A DNA stretch of 64,000 bases from Avena insularis (taxonomy: Eukaryota; Streptophyta; Magnoliopsida; Poales; Poaceae). The notes beneath the pieces are model-generated. The model worked only from the letters and a program-made list of their open reading frames with translations. It was not told the DNA's origin and made no database searches. Below are positions 1 through 11,030 of this stretch, piece by piece (the first letter of the stretch is position 1; every line of letters begins with the position of its first letter). Position numbers and translations under genes: made by a program. The stretch spans positions 442,918,028 to 442,982,027 of the forward strand of contig CM042688.1 of NCBI GenBank assembly GCA_023614405.1, given 5' to 3'.

Positions 1-998
1 AAAAGTTCCGCAGCACCGTCGCCACCGAAAAGGAGATTCGGGGGACAGAAGTCTCTATTCCGGCACCCTGCCGGGACAGGGAAGTGCCCCCGGAGCCATC
101 TCCATCGATCTCCACCACCATCTCCATCACCGTTGCTGACTTCCATGGTGAGGAGGGAGTAGTTCTCTCTCAAGGCTAAGGGTTCTACCGGTAGCTATGT
201 GTTCATGTCTCTCTCTATGCATGATCATATTGTGATCATGAGCTTTGTAATCAAGTAGATCTACTTTGCTACTCAAGTACTTTAACAGATCTCTGCTCTC
301 CCCATGTGTGTGAAAGTGACAGCGTGTACACCATGGTGGCACTTAGGCTAGAGATTACGAATACTTGTTATGAGTTATATTTGGAGTTGGATGTTTCTAT
401 GAAATTGTGTTGTTTGTTGGAACCATCTAGAGCTCAAGGTGACAGTGTGGGGTTATCTAGATGGGGAAAGCGGACTTTGAGGTGTGCTGTTATAGCCCTA
501 CCATGGATTAGAGTGTCCAACCGGAGAGTAGTTCAGAGTAGTATCATAAAGAGATGATATTTATATGAGAGTGTTCACTAGTGAAAGTATGATCCCTAGG
601 CCTGGTTTCTAAGCATTGAAATACCATTGGCAACTAGATCTGTTACATATTTGCTTGCTTCCATCTTTATTTTAGATTGCCTTTAGTCTCTTCCTACCCG
701 TCAAGCTATTTTCTGGCACTATTACCACTTATATTTATCCATACCACTTGTATTTCACTATCTCTTCGCCGAACTAGTGCACCTATACATCTGACAAGTG
801 TATTGGGTGTGTTGGGGACACAAGAGACTTCTTGTATCTTGATTGCAGGGTTGCTTGAGAGGGATACCTTTGACCACTTCCTCCCTGAGTTTGATAAACC
901 TTGGGTGATCCACTTAAGGGAAACTTGCTACTGTTCTACAAACCTTTGCACTTGGAGGCTCAACAACTATCTACAAGAATAGAAGTGCGTAGACATCA
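1..998 (+). repeat. Element A 5' LTR (3' part only)
   Basis: This stretch matches the 3' LTR at 6437-7806 nearly base for base from the GTTCCGCAG segment to the shared end AGTGCGTAGACATCA. About 70 bases around 120-180 are absent from the 3' copy, so the two LTRs have diverged by small deletion as well as substitution. Small open frames within it recur in every copy of this LTR and are not genes. Confidence 0.85.
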
Positions 999-1009
999 AG
1001 CTATTTTTC

Positions 1010-1027
1010 TAGCGCCGTTGTCGGGGA
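1010..1027 (+). other. Primer-binding site, tRNA-Asp type, element A
   Basis: TAGCGCCGTTGTCGGGGA lies 11 bases after the LTR end. It differs at two positions from TGGCGCCGTTGCCGGGGA, the complement of the plant tRNA-Asp 3' end used by Athila-type elements. Element C has a related site at 58134. Confidence 0.8.
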
Positions 1028-1172
1028 GGTAAGGTAAAAGGTACTCACATCTTCTGGCTACTAAGCTATCTTCTAGTACTGTTGCTACTGTGTGAGTGCT
1101 CGAAGTTATTTCCTTTAGATTCTGCAATTATATCTTTTTGTTTCTTGTTTTTATTTTCACTAATTAGGCTTA

Positions 1173-2066
1173 ATGGAAAACAACAACAAAATTAGTGAGC
1201 TTTTTAGTATTTTTCCTAAGGTAGAACATGAATGGTCTGATAAGAAAATTAAAAAACCCATGGAACTTTCTTTGCATGCTAATAGCAATGTTATTAGTAT
1301 GAATCTTTTGAACACCTTTGTTACTATTGCTATGGAAACGTCTAAGCTTGGAGAAGTTAGTTTTTATGGAAATGATCTTTTTAGTTCCCCAGGTTTAAAG
1401 AAGAAAGTTTGCTCTAATGATACTTTATCTCATACATGTGTTAATTCTAATGATACTTGTGATATTTTAAATCCACGTACTGAAAGCATCCTTTTTAAAA
1501 TACCTATAAAAATTGTTGAACGTGTTATGAATAACGGTTATTTTGGAGATGGAACTATCCATCCTGGTGATCATTTACTCTTTATACACGAATTATGCGA
1601 GTTGTTCAAGTGTGCAGGTATTTCAATGAACCAAGTTAAGAGGAAGCTATTCCCTTTATCACTTAAGGGCAAAGCAAGGGAGTGGTATGAGCTACTAGAT
1701 GATCCTCATCATTTGGAGTGGAAGGAACTTGAATCTCTCTTTTTCTCTAAATTTTATCCTCCTCATGAAATTCATAAAGATAGGAATTACATTTATAATT
1801 TTCATCCGCATGATGGAGAAAGTATTGCCCAAGCATGGGGGAGATTGAAGTCACTAATGCTCAAATGTCCCATTCATGAGCTCCCTAGTAATATTGTTAT
1901 TAATAATTTTTATGCAAGGCTTTCAAGATATTACAAGGACTATTTAGATACCTGTTTAGAGGGATCCTTCACAAGTAAGGAGGTCAAATCTAAGTGGGAT
2001 CTTCTTGAAACAATTCAAAGCAATACCGAAGATTGGGATAACGACACGGTAAAGAACCAGGTATAA
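1173..2066 (+). CDS. gag: Gag polyprotein N-terminal part, Athila-like (element A)
   Basis: This 297-codon frame starts at the first ATG after the leader, at the same place as the ORF of element C. Residues about 125-250 look like a retrotransposon gag capsid domain: a GDH-x-LFIHELCELFKC segment, LKGKAREWYELLDD, then FFSKFYPP and a region rich in R, F and H. Gag forms the particle that packages element RNA in the cytoplasm. A frameshift near 2055 ends the frame; the next frame over continues with gag-like sequence to about 2202. The product would therefore be a truncated capsid. Codon use is strongly AT-rich. Confidence 0.8.
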   Translation: MENNNKISELFSIFPKVEHEWSDKKIKKPMELSLHANSNVISMNLLNTFVTIAMETSKLGEVSFYGNDLFSSPGLKKKVCSNDTLSHTCVNSNDTCDILNPRTESILFKIPIKIVERVMNNGYFGDGTIHPGDHLLFIHELCELFKCAGISMNQVKRKLFPLSLKGKAREWYELLDDPHHLEWKELESLFFSKFYPPHEIHKDRNYIYNFHPHDGESIAQAWGRLKSLMLKCPIHELPSNIVINNFYARLSRYYKDYLDTCLEGSFTSKEVKSKWDLLETIQSNTEDWDNDTVKNQV

Positions 2067-2839
2067 ACTATGAGTATGATTGCATTAAGTCTTTCACTGA
2101 AACTGCTGATTTTCAAGAGCTTAGTGCTAAATATGGTCTTGATCCTAAAATAATTATTGATTCTTTAAGAGCCTTTGCTTCTCATATTAATGCTCCTAAA
2201 TAAAAATAGGACATGTATCATGAGCCTTTTAAAGACACTTGCATGGAAAATGAAATTGTTATTAATGATAGTAATAAACATGCTCAAACCTCTGAAAGTA
2301 CTATTTCTTATAAGAATGTTAGTTTTTGTGGAATACATAGACCTTGTGAGAATAATCAAATTGAAGAAGAATATTGTATCACCCACAGGAATGAAAAAAC
2401 TAGAACGTGGTATAGGGCTCTAAATGATCTTGGTAAAAAAGTGTGTGCCATCTATCCTTTTATTTGTGAACTTTGCTTTGAAGTGGGTCATTTCAATTTT
2501 CAATGCTCAGGCCATAATAATAGCCCTTCTAATCCAATGAGTACTGCAAGTTTGTATTGTGATGACATGATCACTCCTAATCAGCATGATGAACTTACAT
2601 TATTTTTGGGGTGTGAAGAGTTATCAAGAAAAACCTCTTTGGTAGATATGGGTGCTTTTGATATGAATAGTGTCCTGCATGGTTATCATCTTTATTGTAT
2701 TGATAATTGCCACACAAATACTTACATACAAAATATTATAAAATATGAGGTTTTACCAAAATATGACAGGACTAATATGTGTTTTGATCTTATTAATGAA
2801 AAAGGAGGAATCCTCCAAAGTTTCTTATATTGTCTCTAA
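2067..2839 (+). pseudogene. gag: Gag C-terminal part with CCHC zinc knuckle (element A)
   Basis: After the frameshift a gag-like segment runs to a TAA at about 2202, and a long frame opens at 2213. About residue 85 of that frame, ICELCFEVGHFNFQC fits C-x2-C-x4-H-x4-C, the nucleocapsid zinc knuckle that binds element RNA. The surrounding sequence is polar and rich in N, H and C. No protease motif follows within this frame. It is best read as the nucleocapsid end of the preceding gag, separated by mutation. Confidence 0.65.
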
Positions 2840-3092
2840 CAATAAACCAAGTTATATGGAGAAGCTTCCTTTCAAGCCTCTCCCTCCTAAAGAGAAGAAG
2901 AAAAAGAAGAAAAGGAGGAGTAAAAGGAGAGAGGAAACAATATTTTCCCCTAAGCATGTTGCTCCCATTCTAGTTTTTGATGAGTCTGAACTCGATGATG
3001 TTCCTATGCCTGTTACCTCTAGTAGTGATCATGATTGGGAAAAGCACACTTCTTTTGATATTGAAAATCTTACCAATTATGAAAAACGATGA
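2745..3092 (+). pseudogene. Lysine/arginine-rich linker followed by acidic segment (element A)
   Basis: The frame overlaps the end of the zinc-knuckle frame by about 95 bases and carries a run of about 16 residues that is almost all K and R, starting near 2890, followed by an acidic stretch (DESELDD). Such a basic block could bind nucleic acid or act as a nuclear localisation signal, but that is inference. It ends at a TGA at 3092; the following frame continues the acidic, D/N/Y-rich style, so a frameshift near 3085 probably split one ancestral frame. Confidence 0.5.
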
Positions 3093-3747
3093 TATTAATA
3101 ATTGTTGTACTATTAGTGCTATCCATGTTCCTTCCAATGATGATATGTTTACAAATGAACACACTTTGGAAGATAATTATTCTATTGCTTATGATGATAC
3201 TACACCTCCAATATATGATGATTACAATAATGAATATGATATTTTCAGTCCACCTACTATTGAGGAGAAAATTAATTATGATTACAATATGCCTCCTATA
3301 TTTGATGTTTATGGTGATGAGAATAATAATGATAGCTATTTTGTTGAATTTGCTCCCACTACAATTAATAAGAATGACTATGTTTATGTGGGGAGTATTA
3401 ATTCTTTTATGTATGTGGGTCATGATAAGAATGTTTTATGTGATAGTTATATTGTTAATTTTATTCATGATGCTACTAAAAGTTATTATGAGAGAGGGAA
3501 ACATGGTTTTATGCACCTCAATAATATTAAGTTTCCCCTCTTTATGTTGAAAGTCTTGAAGTTGCACTTGTTTTGCTTTCCTATGCTTGTTGCTTTGTTA
3601 TTTCATGACTTGTTTATTTACAAGATTCCTATGCATAGGAAGTGGGGTAGACTTAAATGTTCTTTGAATTTGCTTCTTGATGCTCTCTTTTACTTCAATT
3701 CATATTTCTTATGTGAGCATCTTCTCAAACTATCATGCCTAACTTAA
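3085..3747 (+). CDS. Acidic then hydrophobic C-terminal ORF (element A), function unknown
   Basis: The first half is rich in D, N, Y and E with repeats of IYDDYNNEYD style. The second half has YYERGKHG, then a hydrophobic stretch of about 30 residues (FPLFMLKVLKLHLFCF and onward) that could span a membrane, and a conserved end HLLKLSCLT. The same C-terminal module is present in element C, so it spread with the family. It sits where Athila elements carry a third, env-like frame downstream of pol, but I see no decisive env homology. Any ATG upstream (for example 2977) is out of frame with the preceding linker. Confidence 0.55.
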   Translation, partial: NDDINNCCTISAIHVPSNDDMFTNEHTLEDNYSIAYDDTTPPIYDDYNNEYDIFSPPTIEEKINYDYNMPPIFDVYGDENNNDSYFVEFAPTTINKNDYVYVGSINSFMYVGHDKNVLCDSYIVNFIHDATKSYYERGKHGFMHLNNIKFPLFMLKVLKLHLFCFPMLVALLFHDLFIYKIPMHRKWGRLKCSLNLLLDALFYFNSYFLCEHLLKLSCLT

Positions 3748-6415
3748 AGGCGTTAAAGAAAAGTACTTATTGGGAGATAACCCAAAAGTTTTAGTTAAGT
3801 CTTGGAAGTTATTGTTTCAGTAATAACCTCTCCTTATCATTTTTGTGTGGTTTTTGTGCCAAGAGTAACCTCTCCTTATCATTTTTGCTGTCCCGAAACA
3901 GATTTTCGTGCTTCACTGTAAAAATTCGTGAAAAATCTCTGTACGTCGGTTTGAGCTGTAATTTTTTGTACTTCTGCCCCAGGTTGTTATCTAACTTTCG
4001 TTAGATTAACACTTTTCGAATTGAGCAACATAAGATCTTCTAAAAAATCAGTTTTTACCTGGTGGTCTGTTTTGACAGATTACTGCCACTATTTGCATTT
4101 GCCTCTTAATCTCTTTCTCTTTGAGTTCTTGCCAATTACTTGAACTTATAAAAGGAATTGCTACAGTATCTTGTGTTCTAATGGAAGTTTTACTTCTGTT
4201 GAAACTAAACGATAAAACTTATTATCTTTTGAGTGCACTAGTGTTGCTAATGAAGATTGTGTGAAGTTTTGTATGAAGGAAATTTTGAAGTGTAGGGAAG
4301 AGTAATGTGATAAGATGAAGTATGGACAAAACCTCAAGCTTCGGGATGCCACCCGTTTCACCCCAAGAAATATTCAAGAAGTACAAGCGTCAAATCTTGG
4401 GGATGCCCAAGGCATCCTCTTCTTCATCAATAAAAATCTCAGGTCTTTCTAGACACTTCGTTTTTATTGTTTCATGCACTATTGTATTGTTCTTGGAGCG
4501 TCTTTGTTTTTGTTTTTAGTTTTCTTTTGCTTTGTTTGCTGCAATACGTTGGTTGGATCCCATCACTTCTTTTGGAGAGAGACGACCTCTACTTTCATTA
4601 TTTAGAACACTCTAGTTTTTAGTCTTATTGTTTTGTGAGTGTTCTCTTTTGCTAGCACTGTGTTTAGCCTTAGTTTTCTTATGCTTTCAGCTTATAACTT
4701 TTTAGTTCTTCTTTTTAGATTTGTGAGACAAGCTCACTGATCTTTATTTACTATTATCTTTGTGAGTTCTTTCAAATAAGTCGATTGGTGTTGGAAGAGA
4801 GTAGAAAGCTTCATGCTTTAGTGGTACAAAAGGGAGCTAGTTTTGACTATGGCTTAGACTTTATCATGTCATGCTAGATGTTGCTTTGACCTTATGCTTA
4901 GTGATTATTTCAGTAGCATAACTTGTTCCAAACAATTGAGATTGCTTAATGTGCCTTGAAAGAATCATGCGTTGTTTTAGCATACAAAAGCATAATATTT
5001 TGGTATTCTCCTTTGATGCTTTGTTTGGGTTGACTTGGCACATGCCCACACCATGTTATGGCTATGAACCAGTCACCTTAGCCTCTATGATCATTTAGTT
5101 TTTGACTTGTGGTACCACTTTATGTTTTGATTGATAATGTTTTGTCGCTCTACATGATTATGTCCATTATTGCTCCCTTAGTTGGTCGCTCCCAGTCTTT
5201 GCTAGCCTCCACACCAAGTATGAGTTCTTGCCCCTAATAAACTTGAACCACTATGTCATCTATGTTGTATATGCTTGCACTTATATGTTGGGGATTAGCA
5301 GAACCATGCTATCATGGGGAACACTTTCAACATTGCACTTGTACATTGTACCTAGTTGATATCATGCTCTTTTGTCTATGGATATCGTCGGTGTGAAATG
5401 AAAGGGGAGCTTGTAAGTCCATGGAGTTATGTACGTGTGTTAGAGAAACGCCTGGGCCACTGGTCTAATCCATGCCCAATCATGGTGGAAACCTGCAACG
5501 TAACCATAATGAGCAATCTATGAAGCATTCTTCTTATAAAAAAGAGATAGAGATTGAGAAAAAGAGAAAAAGAAAAAAAAGAGATGAGAAAAGAGGAAAG
5601 AGAGAAAAAAGCACCATTTCCCATGGTAAATAAGAAGATTGCTGAGATGCTCGTTGTCTTCTAGCCTTGTCATTTTGATATGGGGATTCTTCCTTATCAT
5701 CGGGTAAGGGGTACCCCGTTGGCGGTTCTCTATGATACACATGTACTTACTATGACAAGAACTTACCGGTAACTAAACTTGAGTAGCATGAGGAGCATCC
5801 CTCGTATTCAAGGGACATGAGATTTCCAACTTATACTTTGTCAAACATATACTCCATTGTTTGTTCACTTTAACCTAATAAGTACCATAATTTTTGGAAG
5901 CTCTTTATGAGACTTGAATCCCTGCTTCCTTCTATGAAGGCCTTTCTTTTACTTTTATGTTGAGTCTCCATCTTCTATCTTTATGCACCTATTGAGAGAG
6001 CATAGTGTCCATTCTGAGTTTAATGTGCATTGTCCCAAGACTTATTGATTGATGCGTAGCTTTGATATTGCTTGTTCTTAAACTATTTGTATCTAGTCAC
6101 CCTTATGAACTTTGAAGGTGTCCTATGCTTTTATGTTTTGCTACTCTATGAGGGACAAGCTGAATACTATTCTCATTATGCTTTATTTATGTGAAACAAA
6201 CAAACGTCTTTCAAAGCATTGTTATTCATGAATCTTTTGTTTGTACCTTTTCATGTTACATCATAGTTACTTTGTCTTCTTGTTAGAACTTAATCTTTCA
6301 TGCTATGTTAGAGTACTATGATCCCAACTCTCAATACTTTGATCAAGATTATGATGGTGCATGTCACCTCAAAAATTATTCTTTATTTTTATCACTTACC
6401 TACTCGAGGACGAGC
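3748..6415 (+). other. Element A 3' non-coding internal region (2.7 kb)
   Basis: No credible coding sequence. It begins with a block (CTTAAAGGCGTTAAAG, then a GGGAGATAACCCAAAAG stretch) that also follows the last ORF in C (59091) and D (26541). It includes a purine-rich low-complexity tract at about 5541-5612. The region aligns collinearly with 59095-61830 of C and 26522-29202 of D, which marks it as a conserved untranslated part of the family. Confidence 0.75.
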
Positions 6416-6436
6416 AGGAGTTAAGCTTGGGGATGT
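6416..6436 (+). other. Polypurine tract, element A
   Basis: AGGAGTTAAGCTTGGGGATG directly precedes the 3' LTR start. The same sequence stands at the same place in C (61831) and D (29203). It is the expected primer site for plus-strand synthesis. Confidence 0.7.
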
Positions 6437-7806
6437 TGATACGTTGCAAATGTATCTATAATTTTTTATGTTCCATGCTTGTTTTATATCTACTTTCTTA
6501 TGTTTTGTCCACACTTTGGAGTATTTTTACACATTTTCTGGGACTAACCTATTAACAAGATGCCACAGTGCCAGTTGCCTGTTTTCTGTTGTTTTTGGTT
6601 CCAGAAAAGCCGGAAAATGAATATTCTCGGAATTGGACGGGACAAAAGCTAAATTCAATATTTTACTGGAAGACTCATGGAGCCAGAAGACGAGACGGAG
6701 AGGGGCCACGGGCCGGCCACACCACCTGATGGCGCGGCCCAGGACAGGCTGTGCCAGGGGGTGGTGTGGCCCCCTGGTACTCCACCGACCTCGCCCCTTC
6801 GCCTATATAATCCTCCCAGGAAAAAAACCCTAAGTAGGAGATCAGATTTCCACGAAAAGTTCCGCAGTGCCGCCGCCACCAAAAAGGAGATTCGGGGGTT
6901 AGAAGTCTCTGCTCCGGCACTCTGCCAGGACGGGGAAGTGCCACCAGAGCCATCTCCATCGATGTCCACCGCCATCTCCATCGCTAAGGGTTCTACCGGT
7001 AGCTATGTGTTCAACTCTCTCTCTATGCATGATCATATTGTGATCATGAGCTTTGTAATCAAGTAGATCTACTTTGCTACTCAAGTGCTTTAATAGATCT
7101 CTGCTCTCCCCATGTGTGTGAAAGTGACAGCTTGTACACCATGGTGGCACTTAGGCTAGAGATTACAAATACTTGTTATGAGTTATATTTGGAGTTGGAT
7201 GTTTCTATGAAATTGTGGTGTTTGTTGGAACTATCCAGAGCTCAAGGTGACAATGTGGGGTTATCTAGATGGGGAAAGCGGACTTTGAGTTGTGCTATTA
7301 TAGCCCTACCATGGATTAGAGTGTCCAACCGGAGAGTAGTTCAGAGTAGTATCATAAAGAGATGATATTTATATGAGACTGTTCACTAGTGAAAGTATGA
7401 TCCCTAGGCCTTGTTTCTAAGCATTGAAACACCGTTTGCAACTAGATCTGTTACATGTTTGCTTGCTTCCATCTTTATTTCAGATTGCCTTTAGTCTCTT
7501 CCTACCTGTCAAGCTATTTTCTGGCACCATTACCACTTATAATTATCCATACCACTTGTATTTCACTATCTTTTCACCGAACTAGTGCACCTATACATCT
7601 GACAAGTGTATTGGGTGTGTTGGGGACACAAGAGACTTCTTGTATCTTAATTGCAGGGTTGCTTGAGAGGGATACCTTTGACCACTTCCTCCCCGATTTC
7701 GATAAACCTTGGGTGATCCACTTAAGAGAAACTTGTTGCTATTCTACAAACCTCTGCACTTGGAGGCCCAACAACTGTCTACAAGAATAGAAGTGCGTAG
7801 ACATCA
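6437..7806 (+). repeat. Element A 3' LTR
   Basis: It starts TGATACGTTGCAAATG after the polypurine tract and ends GTGCGTAGACATCA, the limits proved by the target duplication of element C. The length is 1370 bp. It has a TATA box near 6803 followed by an AAACCCTAAG segment. The next five bases, GCTAC, should be the right target duplication. Confidence 0.9.
6803..6810 (+). promoter_or_regulatory. TATA box in element A LTR
   Basis: CTATATAA lies about 365 bases into the LTR. Related LTRs have TATAAG at the same place (57086 in C; near 13570 in D), so this is the likely RNA polymerase II promoter. Confidence 0.65.
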
Positions 7807-8222
7807 GCTACACCATTTTGTTGAGGGGTGTACGCAGCGGAATATTGGTGTCTTATCCCCTCTTCTCTTAGGAATTCATTTAGAGTGTAGTTCTTGAACT
7901 CGGAGCCATTGTAGCTTATAATTACCAATATTGGGACATTGTGTTGATGCTGAATCTCATTGGCAAAGTCGATGACAGTTTGTTGGGTATCACTTTTTAG
8001 CTTGAAGAAGTATACCCATGTGTATCTTGAGTAATCGTCAACTATGAAAAGGCAATATTTCTTCCCACCAAGGCTTGCATGAGACGGAGGACCAAATATA
8101 TCCACATGAAGAAGCTCCAAGATCCTCTTTGATGAAATAATAGTTTTTCCTCTTGTGGGGAGAGTCGTGCATCTTTCCTTCAGCACATTCCCTACAAACT
8201 CGATCTTTGGAAAAACAAACAT
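7807..8222 (-). pseudogene. pol: Copia integrase core fragment
   Basis: Motifs in order are LLHVDIFGP (first catalytic Asp), FIVDDYSRYTWVYF, a segment reading SYNGSEFKN where the second catalytic Asp is expected, and YTPQQNGVA near the catalytic Glu. The second Asp reads as Asn, so the enzyme would be inactive. The upstream frame has remnants of the zinc-binding region. The fragment stops exactly at 7807 where element A was inserted; the rest of pol should lie left of the window. Confidence 0.85.
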
Positions 8223-8253
8223 TGTCTTTTAGTCCAAGGACGCGGCCACCCTT

Positions 8254-8442
8254 CTAAAGACTTTGCAAAGTTCTCATGTTGACGTGAGCTAGAGGGCGAC
8301 GCCATAACCATCCCGTGTTGGCCTTTCCAAATAAGCACATCAGATCCACTGTGGTTTTCTCTGAAAAGTCCACCACATACAAGTCATTTTCGACGTACCC
8401 AACGGAAGCAACCTTTAGAGACTTGCTCCACAAGAGTATCAC
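8254..8442 (-). pseudogene. pol: Copia GAG-pre-integrase domain remnant
   Basis: The sequence LYVVDFSEKTTVDL followed by GWLWRRPLAHVNMRTLQSL matches the GAG-pre-integrase motif (W-H-R-R-L-x-H family), the zinc-binding region just before the Copia integrase core. It lies between the protease and the integrase as expected. The key His of the WH pair reads Arg, and the frame is not continuous with the integrase. Confidence 0.75.
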
Positions 8443-8729
8443 TAAATCACAACCAATAAAAACTGCAAAGCCATCTTACCAAGGGCATGAACATAAAGTA
8501 AATTGTAACTGAGGGTCTCAACAAGCATGACGTCCACTACAGAAATATCATGGGCAACCACAACCTTGCCAAGACCCAATACCTTAGATTTTGACTTATC
8601 ACCATAGGAGACGGTTATTTGATCATGGTTTGGCCTCATCTCCGTGATGATCTCCTTGCTTCCGGTCATATGACTTGTGTACCCGCTATCTAGCACCCAT
8701 TTGGAACCACTAGAAGCATAGCCCTGCAA
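8442..8729 (-). pseudogene. pol: Copia aspartic protease remnant
   Basis: WVLDSGYTSHMTG is the Copia retropepsin active site (usual form W-x-L-D-S-G-C-T-x-H-M-T-G), with Tyr in place of the usual Cys. It is followed by VSYGDKSKSKVLGLGKV and LLYVHALGKM, both typical of the domain. The protease would cleave Gag-Pol. The frame is 95 codons and is separated by stops from the gag region upstream. Confidence 0.8.
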
Positions 8730-10030
8730 GAGAATTATTTCTTGGTTTTAGGTACCCATTTTTCAATGGGTCCTCTCATATTAGTAACAAGGGTATTTGA
8801 AACCCAAATAGACCACAAAATATAATTATCAAAATGACCAACATAAGTAGCATACACATCACCATAGTAATCACAAAACAACTCATAATTAGGATTATTA
8901 GACCCTGCAAAACCAAAATAGTCAGTTTTTTCCTTTGTGATGTTCTTTTCAAAGGTGCATGTCTTTGCTTGAGCAATTTTGCCTTCCTTATTCTTGTTCT
9001 TGTTCTTCTTCTTCTTAGGATTTGGGACATAACCAAGTCCCTCCTTTCTATTATTCGTCCTTTACTTGCTAAGGACTTCATCTAGAGCTTCCTTACCTTT
9101 GGAAGTGGATGCCTTGGCAAGCCCCTCTTTCAACTTAGCATTTTCTTCATGTGCAAATGTTGATGTAGAAGTGCTTGGAGTATCATACTTTGTCAATCAA
9201 ATTTGGATCTGATCTTAAGACTCATTAAGAATGGAGTATTCACTCTCCAAAGCCTTGTGGGCGATGTCAAGTGTCTCCAATTTCTCGGAGAGTCTAGCAT
9301 GAGTAGCCCCAAATTCAATCTTTTCCCTTTTTAGTTTGTTTGCTTTGGAAATAGCGTTATCACATTCCTTGTCCAGCTTGGCCATAACTTCATCATGTAT
9401 CTCTTCAATAGACTCAAGTCTTTCCTCTAGTGAGACTCGAGCCTCTTATTCTTCTTCTTCTAGAGAATTCTTTAAGGATGCAATCTCCATTGCATCCTCT
9501 CTTTCAATTTTTCCCTTTTCTTCGAGAAGCTTTTGGTTTTGAGCTACTTGATCGATGAGTGCCTCAAAGTGCAGTTTGTAGTCCCCTTGCAAGTTAGTGA
9601 TGAAATAATCCAAAGCAATAATTTCCTCCTCATCGATATCAATATTCATTGTAGTCTTAGGGAAAGAAGTGGTGAAAGATGATACCTTGGACCCTCTTGC
9701 CATAAGGAAAGTGACGTTCTTGTTGCTCACATTTTCATTAGGTGAATCGGAGAGTGAAGTTGGTGTAGATGTGGTGGCTATGGCAGCCACCTCTCGTGTG
9801 CTATCATCATCTTCTTCATCTTCACACCTAGACGAATACTCCTCTTGAGCTACCAAGACAATCTTTTGTTGCTTCTTGTAAGGACCATTTTTCTTCACAA
9901 ATTGCTTCTTATGAGGTGCCTTTGACTTTTCTTTGAGAATGAGCCTTCCTCCATTATCTTCTCTATTTTGATAAGGACATTTGGCCACAAAGTGCAGCCG
10001 GTCTCCACAATTGAAGCATGTTCTCAGTTT
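8730..10030 (-). pseudogene. gag: Copia gag C-terminal half with CCHC zinc knuckle and linker
   Basis: At about 10023-9980 the minus strand reads CFNCGDRLHFVAKC, a perfect C-x2-C-x4-H-x4-C knuckle for RNA binding. A 180-codon open frame (9988-9446) follows, with a basic segment, an acidic segment (RCEDEEDDDS) and a predicted coiled coil rich in E, K and L near its end. Beyond 9446 the frame is broken, but lysine-rich linker sequence is visible to the protease at 8729. The arrangement suits a SIRE/Maximus-type gag. Confidence 0.75.
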
Positions 10031-11030
10031 AGGACCATTTCCCTTCTTCCATTAGAACCATTCTTGTGTTCAATTCCAGATTAGGCTTTGGCGGGGTCCT
10101 TCCAAAAGTTTCTAGCATAAAACGCCATGTACTCACCAGGTGCCCTCTTGACATCCTTGGGATAGTCCATAGCTTCAAAGCCATCATCATATTGTTCGAC
10201 AAGATGTGCCTTTAAGGCCACATTGACCCTCTTTTACATTCCAATGGCTCGAGCACGAGCGTCTTCGGCATTCTTGGCAGCCACTTTGAAGGCTGCCATT
10301 TCTTGCATGACCTCATTGGAAGTCATTTGATGGTAATTGTGTCTACCTTCAAGGCTCTTCAAATCAGTAGGCTCAAAAGGCATAAGAGCACTAACATACT
10401 TTCTCTTGATCCAAGCATCATCAACGTGGGTAGCACCATGATTTCTAAATGTGGTGGCTATTGACTTGAGTCTTCTAGACATATCCTTGTGATCCTCGCC
10501 ATCCATCATATAAAAACCTTTAGCTTGGTTACTCAGTGCATCATACCTATTCCTTCTCATGCTTTTGTACCCAATGAAGAGTTCTCTAAGGGCATCCCAA
10601 GCGTCCTTAGTAGTGCTGAGATGTTCTATGTGGGGCATGTCCTTGGGACCCACATCGAGCAGAATCATGTGTGAAGCCGTTGCATTGAGTTGGCTGTCCA
10701 CAACTTCTCTTCTTGTCAAATTGGTGGAATCTCCAATGTGGAGGCCTTCTTCAATGATCCTCCAAAGCTCAATAGACAAACTGCACACATGAGATTTCAT
10801 TAAGAATTGTCATTCATTAAATGAAGATGCAGTAAGCTTGGGTGGATCAACCCAATTGTTTATATGAGGGTGAGATATTGGTGGGTTGGGAGAATATAAG
10901 TGAGAGACCTCACTATAGTCCTCCTTACTACTTCCCTTTTTGGAGGAGGATCAATTATTTTTATCACCTACCACCTAGTATTCCTTGGAGTTAGAAGCAT
11001 TAGATTTGTCCTTAGAGAGAGGAGTGGTAG
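10031..11030 (-). pseudogene. gag: Copia gag N-terminal half (UBN2-like domain)
   Basis: The 188-codon frame 10800-10234 carries the Copia gag capsid pattern: LWRIIEEG, then KDAWDALRELFIGYKSMRRNR, YDALSNQAKGFYM, SRRLKSIATTFRNHG and KRKYVSALMPFEP, ending in an Ala-rich segment AAKNAEDARARAIGM. Upstream (10801-11030) degenerate gag sequence continues, cut at 11030 by the GGTAG target of element B. The missing N-terminus is found at 41399-41226 on the far side of B. Confidence 0.85.
11026..11030. repeat. Target-site duplication GGTAG, left of element B
   Basis: GGTAG at 11026-11030 is repeated at 41226-41230, directly flanking TGATGTGGG and CCTCGTTA. Copia gag sequence continues on both sides. 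Confidence 0.85.

Larger units (their letters stand above)
1..7806 (+). mobile_element. Element A: Athila-like Gypsy LTR retrotransposon, pol-less, 5' end outside window
   Basis: The unit is a 5' LTR (visible to 998), a tRNA-Asp-type primer site, a gag-like region, a second C-terminal reading frame, a long non-coding stretch, a polypurine tract and a 3' LTR ending at 7806. The LTR limits are set by the closely related complete element C near the right end, whose target duplication fixes TGATAC as first and ACATCA as last bases. No reverse transcriptase, RNase H or integrase is visible, so the element would depend on proteins from elsewhere. The sequence directly after 7806 is a Copia integrase on the minus strand, so A sits inside a Copia pol gene; its left target duplication is outside the window. 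Confidence 0.85.

Noticed and set aside
306..982. Open frames of 80-110 codons in the A and C LTRs (for example near 306-557 and 677-982)
   Set aside because: They recur in each LTR copy with stops and indels at will and show no protein motif; they are chance frames within a repeat.
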